From Oxyruncus cristatus (Eukaryota; Chordata; Aves; Passeriformes; Cotingidae): a DNA stretch of 64,000 nucleotides. The stretch covers positions 124,001 to 188,000 of the forward strand of contig VXAY01006831.1 in the NCBI GenBank assembly GCA_013399855.1. The letters are read 5' to 3'. Shown here one piece after another: positions 54,701 through 62,131 of the stretch. Numbering within the stretch: position 1 is the first letter of the stretch; each line of letters begins with the position of its first letter. The notes under the pieces are model-generated. The model was not told the origin of the DNA. It did not search any database and saw only the letters and a program-made list of their open reading frames with translations. The position numbers and the translations under genes are program-made.

Positions 54701-57700
54701 CTAGTCCAGTCGAAGACCCTACAGAAGATTACGCAACAGACGACTATTCAGGTGTGTACATTCCTTGACTCTGATAGAGCATTTACTGAACACTTAGTAG
54801 GTTGAAGGATGACCGGAGAGTCTGCATATATCAAATGTTCAGTGAATTGGATTCTTCATTGAAGCTGAGAAATATTTGTTTCACAATTTAAAGTTAGGTA
54901 TTTTCAGTTCATCCTTATGAGTAACCATGGACTTATATATTATTAAGCTACAGTTAACATACTATGAAGAATGCAGTGTTTTGCATATCAGTATACAAAG
55001 CTATATATATTTATACATATGCACATATATGCATATATGTGTGTGTGTGTGTGTATATATGTGAAGAACATTATCTTCTATATCTGTGTTGTTTCTCACT
55101 GATCCCTATAGAATTGTTTCAACCTTGTCATTAGACTTTAATAGCATTAGATTTTTGGCACTGCAAAATAAGTGGAGTTGGCAGTTTCCCACATGTAATC
55201 TACCATTAGGAGCACCATTTACATTCTCCTTCCACAGCATGTTCCACAGTCTCTATTTTAGATGTAGAGCTGTGGTAGTCCTTGTTTGAATAGGTGATGG
55301 AAACACTATTATCTCTGCTGTAAAGGTCACTAACTTCTTAAGTTTTTATGTGAAGCAAACTCACTTTACTTCAAGTTTAGCTGCTAGATGAAATTTGAAG
55401 GTGGCTGGAAAATTCATTTCATTCAAGAGAAAGCAGTGATCCTGAAAGTTATAACTTCACCCACAGGAATTGTTCTTTTGCATAAAGGCAGGAGTTGATG
55501 GTTCTCTCCTCCCATAACAGGAAGAATCTATTTGAAAACTGTAAGCACAGAATCATAGAATATCTCAAGTTGGAACGACTCCATAAGGATCATCAAGTCC
55601 AACATGAGTGTGGGTGAGATGGAAGCCTTGCTAATCAGCAAGTACTATCTGAGGCTTTTGCAGAGTGTAGCGAACAGACCATTGGGACCCTTGGTGTCTG
55701 GTTCATTGGGTCTTGGACCAGTTGTTACCCAGTTGGTAACCTGAGTAGCCACTGATCATTATGTGCATAATTTATGCTGACCTGCTTTTTATAAGAGATT
55801 TTGCTAACCATTGCTAATTATGATTTACAGAAGCCTTTGCATATTTCAAATAAAATACAGAATTATTTGTTACCCCTTGGGAAAATATCAGTTTGGATCC
55901 AGAAGTAGTTTATCTTCAGTGAATTCTATAGAGGATGCCCCACCTGCTAAAAATTATAAATCACTGTGAATAAATACTAAGACCAGGATTGCGTGGTCTT
56001 TAGGTACTAAAAAGACTTTCTTTTTCTTTTTTTTTTTCTTCTTTATTTTTTTGGTGGAACTAAATTACTATTTGGAATTCAAATCAAACAAGTGTTTCGG
56101 AAACTTCCCTGTCCAACCATCCAGGAGCCACCCTGGCAGTCACGCTCGCACCATGTGAGCTAGGGCCAAGGTCCCTTCACAACACACAGTCAGACCAGGT
56201 TTCCATATTGGCTCGACCCTAGGTTTCCCACACCAAAGTCTTAGACTTCCTGATCCTTAAAATACTTTAATCTCGGTGCAATAACTAAACACTGGCTCAA
56301 TCTGAGTGCCTTTGAGGAGGGAGGACCCCTAATAAAGGAAACTCTGGGCTTTTATACTCTTACAGTTTAAGCCCACAAGAAAGTCTCGAGGGCTCAGGGT
56401 CCTTGGTGCTTGCTGTGTCTCTGAGTGTCCGGTCACCCAGCCAGCACCACAGGTCTCCATGCCCTCTGTTTTTCAAAGGGTCAACAGTTTACAGCTCTTG
56501 CCTGGGCCCTCTGCCACCCAGAGCTCAGTCTGCAGCTTGCACTGCATTTTACAAACCAAGCTACCTGTACTGAATGTATTCCTCAACACAGGGAAACAAA
56601 GTAATTGAATTTCTGCAATAAAATACTGTGTTTTAAAGTTTGAGAAGTACTAAATGAGAAGTTTTAATCCCTTTGTCCCTCTTTTTTCTGGTTTTATTAC
56701 AGGTCCCTGCAATGCAGAATGTAGTAAAGTAGGGTGTGATGGGCCAGGACCAGATCATTGTACTGACTGTCTTCACTATTACTACAAATCTAAGAACAAC
56801 ACAAGGTAACATGAAGAGAAAAAACAGTTAACTTCATTGATTTCTTAGTGTATATTCTAACTTTCATTCCTCTTCTCTGCGGCAGTCATGGATAATTCAT
56901 TTTCCACTGAATTTGAAAATTTTCTTAGCTAAAGAATCCCTAGCTAATCAGAATTCAAAGTACAGCTTTCAAACACCCTTCACTGATTATTTCCCATCTC
57001 TTTTTTTTTCCCTAAGACGCTGTCTCTCTCTATATATTTGTATATAACTCTAATAGGTACTACAGCTTCTGTGATAAAGTGAAAAAGACAGGAAGAAATA
57101 TAGATGGTCAAAAAAGATACTGTATGACTGTCTGACAAAGCATTTGCTAGTGAGATAGCGTATTCTGTAGGGAAATAAATGCGGGAAGAGGCAGCTTGAC
57201 GCAATGCTCTGAAGGGTTACAAGTAACACGTGATCGTTGGAAAAGCAACAACACTGAGAAATATTTCTGCTTTGCAGTCATGGTCCAGGAATGTGGTGGC
57301 AGGTTATTTCATTAACGACTCTGCCTTCTCTTCCCTGCTGTCTGCAGGATCTGTGTTTCGACCTGCCCACCTGGTCACTACAATGCAGACAAGAAACGGT
57401 GTAAAAAATGCTCGCCCAATTGTGAAACCTGTGTTGGAGGCCATAATGACCAGTGCATGACCTGTAAATCTGGCTACTACCTGAACGAAGTAACCAATAG
57501 CTGTATTACCAACTGCCCTGATGGGTTTTACCTGGATAAGAGTTAGTATTTCTTGTTGTTTTTGTATTGTGGGCTACAGAATTTGATCTGGGGAGGTTGC
57601 TGGAATACTTATGAGCAGGAAAAGTGTATGTTGATGTATCTATCCCTTATTCTGTTCTTCTTATTATATTGTTACCAAATGTGATCAAGAATCTCCTGAA

Positions 57701-60700
57701 AAATGTTGCATTATTTTAAAAACCATGCTTAGTGGCAAGGTATCCTTTCATCTGGGAGTGGCTGGCAGTAACAGCAGCAGAACTGAGGCAGTTCAAGAGC
57801 AAGTCAGCTGAAGGACAGAACAGATTATCATTATTCTGGAAGTAGACAGGCAGCACCCACACTCTGACCATGAGGCATTCCCCATTCCCCCAAATTCAAA
57901 TGATACGGCACCAGAAGTGAGAGCTGAGGAGTCAGCTGTGTCCACTGAACTGGAGCTAAAGAAAAATAAGCTCTTCAGATGTAAAACTTGGTTGCAAATA
58001 GTGTTTCTGACAGATGTGAACACCTCCAGTGATGTGATAGCCCAAAAGCAGTAATTCTCTGCTATGATTGATACCTACCTTCAGCTTCCTCCTGTGATTG
58101 CCAAGAGACTGACCATGTCTGATTTCCAGCTTTGGCTAGCAAAAATACTTAGATATACATTTAAACATGTGCTTAAAACTGCAGTGACTTCAGTTATCTT
58201 TAGACACAGTGTAGAAGATAAATATGTTCTCAGGAGCTTTGCTCATCTAGGTGCCTAGCCTTTTGATTTCTTGTCATGAAGCTGTGTGTTTATTTTTGAG
58301 AATTAGTAAAAACAGGTCCTACCTTTTTCCATTTTCACTAAGTGAGAACTACGGTAAAGGTAATTCCTTTCCAAGCAATTAAGATGGATAGATGAAAATC
58401 TAGGATTAAATGGGAAAATCAGGTTTTTCTTCTCAGAAAGGTACATGTCACTGAATCTCGAAAGACAGCAGGGCTGAAGAGATAGAGACATTTGTTAAGG
58501 AAGGGAGCTCTTGAGATGAAAAGGTTGGTGTCAAGTAATTCATATATATTTACTTTGTTAAGATGAGATCTGTTTATGCAGGTGTGTCTTTTAGCACCAA
58601 ATCAGGAAGAGAGACACACTGCTTGCAGGACAGCCTCTGGAACACATAGCATATCATTACTGCATATCACTGCTATATGAGATTATTTAAGTCCATATTA
58701 TAAATTGTGAATGTAAATTTAGAATGCTTAGGAAACTTTATAATGACCTTAAAACATATTTTCATCAGGGTGCAGCTGTAAGTTCAAATTTATAGAAATA
58801 CAGTAAACCGTAGCTTGATGGAAAAAAGTAATGATAGGCAGAATTTAGCTACTTTAGTCTAGCTTGATGTTGATGTCAAATTAGAAAGCTGTAAGTCATG
58901 CAATAATATATTCATACAGTTTTATCGAACAAAATTGATCAAGTTTTTCTGGGCTTTTTTCTTTTGTAGATAAGATTGTTTGTCGAAAATGTAGTGAAAA
59001 CTGTAAGACCTGTGTTGAATTCCAGATCTGCACAGAATGCAGACATGGCCTAAGGTAAGCAAATTACGGATGTCACTAAACATACACTAGAAGAGGTATA
59101 CACAATGAAGAACATCTGATAGCTATTTAAGCTTGAGTGGCCTTTATGTCAACTGTTACAATGCTGTTTAGTCTGTAATACCATATTTTCTTGTGTGCCA
59201 GTTTGGCTAACAGATTTTTTAGAAAGCCTTTTGTTTCAGGTAACATGAAAGTCACAGTCATGTGGAAAGCTGGCTTCTTCACTTTTTTGACCTGCAGTAT
59301 GTCAGTCAAGGGTTATTTTATAGGTAGAGCTGATGAATTATACTAATTTTTCCAATTCATTCATGTGGTAGTCAAAAATTATTATCTTTATTGTATTTCT
59401 TCTTATATCCAGTCATTCACTTAAGTACCTCAGGTTCAATTCTATACTGTATAGTGTTCACATATTTTAAACAGTGGTGGAGATTTTTTTCTTCATAGGG
59501 GAACTTAATCATTCTTGAAAATGATCGGTAAAACCTACGAAAGAGCAGTATATATGTCAGGCTTCTTTATGAATGAATGACCTTTTGATCCAAGCAGCGA
59601 AAGTCAAAAATCTTGCAACATTCATGACGGAATGTATGCTGGCTTAGTGCCACAAAAAAATATTAAGTCAGTATTCAGTATGTATAGGGATTCTTCTTGC
59701 AGAATATGAGCCTTGTGTTAATGTTTTAACAACTGAGGTTTTAGCCCCCAGTAAAATAGATTTTCCTGTCTTAGTAAAAGCTGAATGTTTGCTTCTAGAA
59801 TATCAATAGCTGGATTCCTTTATTGAAATGGAAATACAAAAAAAATCAAAAGAACCCAACCTTCATGTTTTCTTGAGCAATATTAGCAAACTGAGAGTAA
59901 ATTTTGGTAACATTTTTAAAAAACACCATGTGTGTGGGTGATAAATGGAACCTTGCAGGTATAGGTCTTCAAGTCTTTCAGCTTTTTCTTGGCAGAGTTG
60001 TCAACGGGCAGAGCCTTCTTTGAGTGGGTCTTCAGAGGCCTGGGTTTCACTTCTGCTCCATTACTGGCCCACTAAATAAACCTGGGCAAATTATTAGTTT
60101 TCCCATCTGTAAAAACATGATAATGCTATGTGCCTTGTAAAGCTCTTTGAGGTGTGTGACTGAGGAAAAATAACAGGAAAGCAAGAGTTGTTAGTTCTGT
60201 TGAATCGCTAGTTTACTTTCTAAAGAGGGACTTTATAGACTCTTGAATCCAGTGGTGCTGAGAGTACCTGACTTTTGCTAGTCTGTAAAACATGTTAGCA
60301 CTCAGGGTGGTAAACCCCAGAGCTGAAGAGCATTTTTAGAGAAAGTGTTAAGTTGGATGAATGCTGAGGTTCCACAGAAGAGGGTAAACATGGCAGAGAA
60401 GTCCTAGTTTAAAAAATGAGTACATTTTAAAAAAGAAACACAAAACCAACAAATTGCTATAGGTACCTTATAACATGAAAGCAATAAACGGCTACTTATA
60501 AGAATGCGTGAAAATGTGACTCTCTGTGCTTTTTTTTTTTTTTTNACACAAAACCAACAAATTGCTATAGGTACCTTATAACATGAAAGCAATAAACGGC
60601 TACTTATAAGAATGCGTGAAAATGTGACTCTCTGTTGTTTTTTTTTTTTTTTCTTCTGTTACCTTTGTGCTCTCTAAAAACTGCCTGCGGGCAGAATACC

Positions 60701-62061
60701 TCCAGCTGTAATCTTGACAAATCTCACAAGACACACAGAACTGACAGTCAGGAGGTTTCAAGGGAAACTTGTCTTGCAGAAAGAAGTTGTGATTTCTTTC
60801 ACTGTGAATATGTTCTTAACCTGTACTGTAGTATAGTATCAGGAGATGCTGGTGGTCTTTCAGACAAGCATGAGAGAGAAGCATTGACAAGTCCCTTAGC
60901 ATTTTTTTTAATACAGTGATACTGACCCTGTGCCAAATTCCTCATGGATAATTACATTTTACGTGCCTGAATTTTTAGTGGTCTTTGTCATTGTTAATTT
61001 TTTGTCTGTCCCCTGTTACTTGGTACTACTTACAAGGAGTTTGTAAACAACTGTATTTCCCCATGGGCAAAACTGCTTTTCATTCCCACTTGAAGTGATT
61101 GATGTGTCTAAATTCATAAAATATGACCAATGAAGGAAGGTGATGAATCGGAATATGTGGGTTGTCCTTGGATTAAAAGGGAACTGCTGGACTGTGCATG
61201 ATCTTGTTGTCATCTGTTGCTGTTATCTGCCCAAACTTTGTGCCTTTTTTCCTTTTTACAATAGCTTGTATGGCACTAAATGTGCTATCCACTGTGAAGA
61301 AGGAAAATACCATAATGGCAAAGAATGTGAAACATGCCACCGTTCCTGTGCAACATGTGCAGGTACCCCATCGTCTGTATAATTTTCTTTCCTGTATGGT
61401 TTTAGCTCTGATTTTATTCCACTGTATCACAATTACAGTATAACATGATTGTATGTATGTGAAAACTTTGTTCTCTTGATAGCTTTTTAATATATTTTAA
61501 TATGACAAACTTGTTTCAGCTAGCATGGAAATCAAGGTTTATAATTTAAAGAGTTTGTACATTCCTTTTTTGTTTAGTTGGTTTGCGTTCTTTAGATTTT
61601 TTTTTTTTTTAAATTCTGATAGAGCTTATTATGATTTCCAGTAATGCTGTCCATTTGCTAGATTTTGTATGGGGCTTTAGAAATACAAAGAGTCATTTAT
61701 TTCAGGAAAAGATACACTGAGATTATGTAATGTTGTTTATTTAACAATGCATACGTTCTAACCATTTCTCTGTGGTCTAAGGTGCTGGAGTAGATGCCTG
61801 TATAAACTGCACACAGGGTTATTTTATGGAAGATGGAAGATGTGTACAGTCCTGTAGTAGTGGTTATTACCTTGATCACTCTGCTGAAAGTGGATACAAA
61901 AGCTGCAAAAGGTATGATCAGTGGCTAATGTGTCTGAAGTTTGGCAGCATATTAGCTATTATTCTGTTGAAAAAGACAGTATTTATGAGAAGATAAAATA
62001 CTGTTGACTTCAAAAGTAGAAAAAAATATATTGCATGCTAAGCAGGTGATGGAAAAGCTAA

Positions 62062-62131
<70 letters not shown>

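Larger units (their letters stand above)
54752..56702 (+). other. PCSK5: PCSK5 intron G-H (2.0 kb)
   Basis: The intron contains a TA/TG repeat (about 55003-55064), a short minus-strand CR1 terminus (about 55548-55606), a T/C-rich tract (about 56019-56052) and an LTR-like element (about 56093-56590) that ends 112 nt before exon H. Confidence 0.85.
59055..61264 (+). other. PCSK5: PCSK5 intron J-K (2.2 kb)
   Basis: The intron contains a probable MIR-type SINE (about 60040-60165) and an artefactual duplication around an N at 60545. No gene is recognised. The acceptor side (CTTTTTACAATAG) is somewhat unusual in having AATAG. Confidence 0.85.

Noticed and set aside
57230..57460. 76-residue frame overlapping exon I
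   Set aside because: It is a different frame from the Cys-rich coding frame of PCSK5 and shows no family resemblance.
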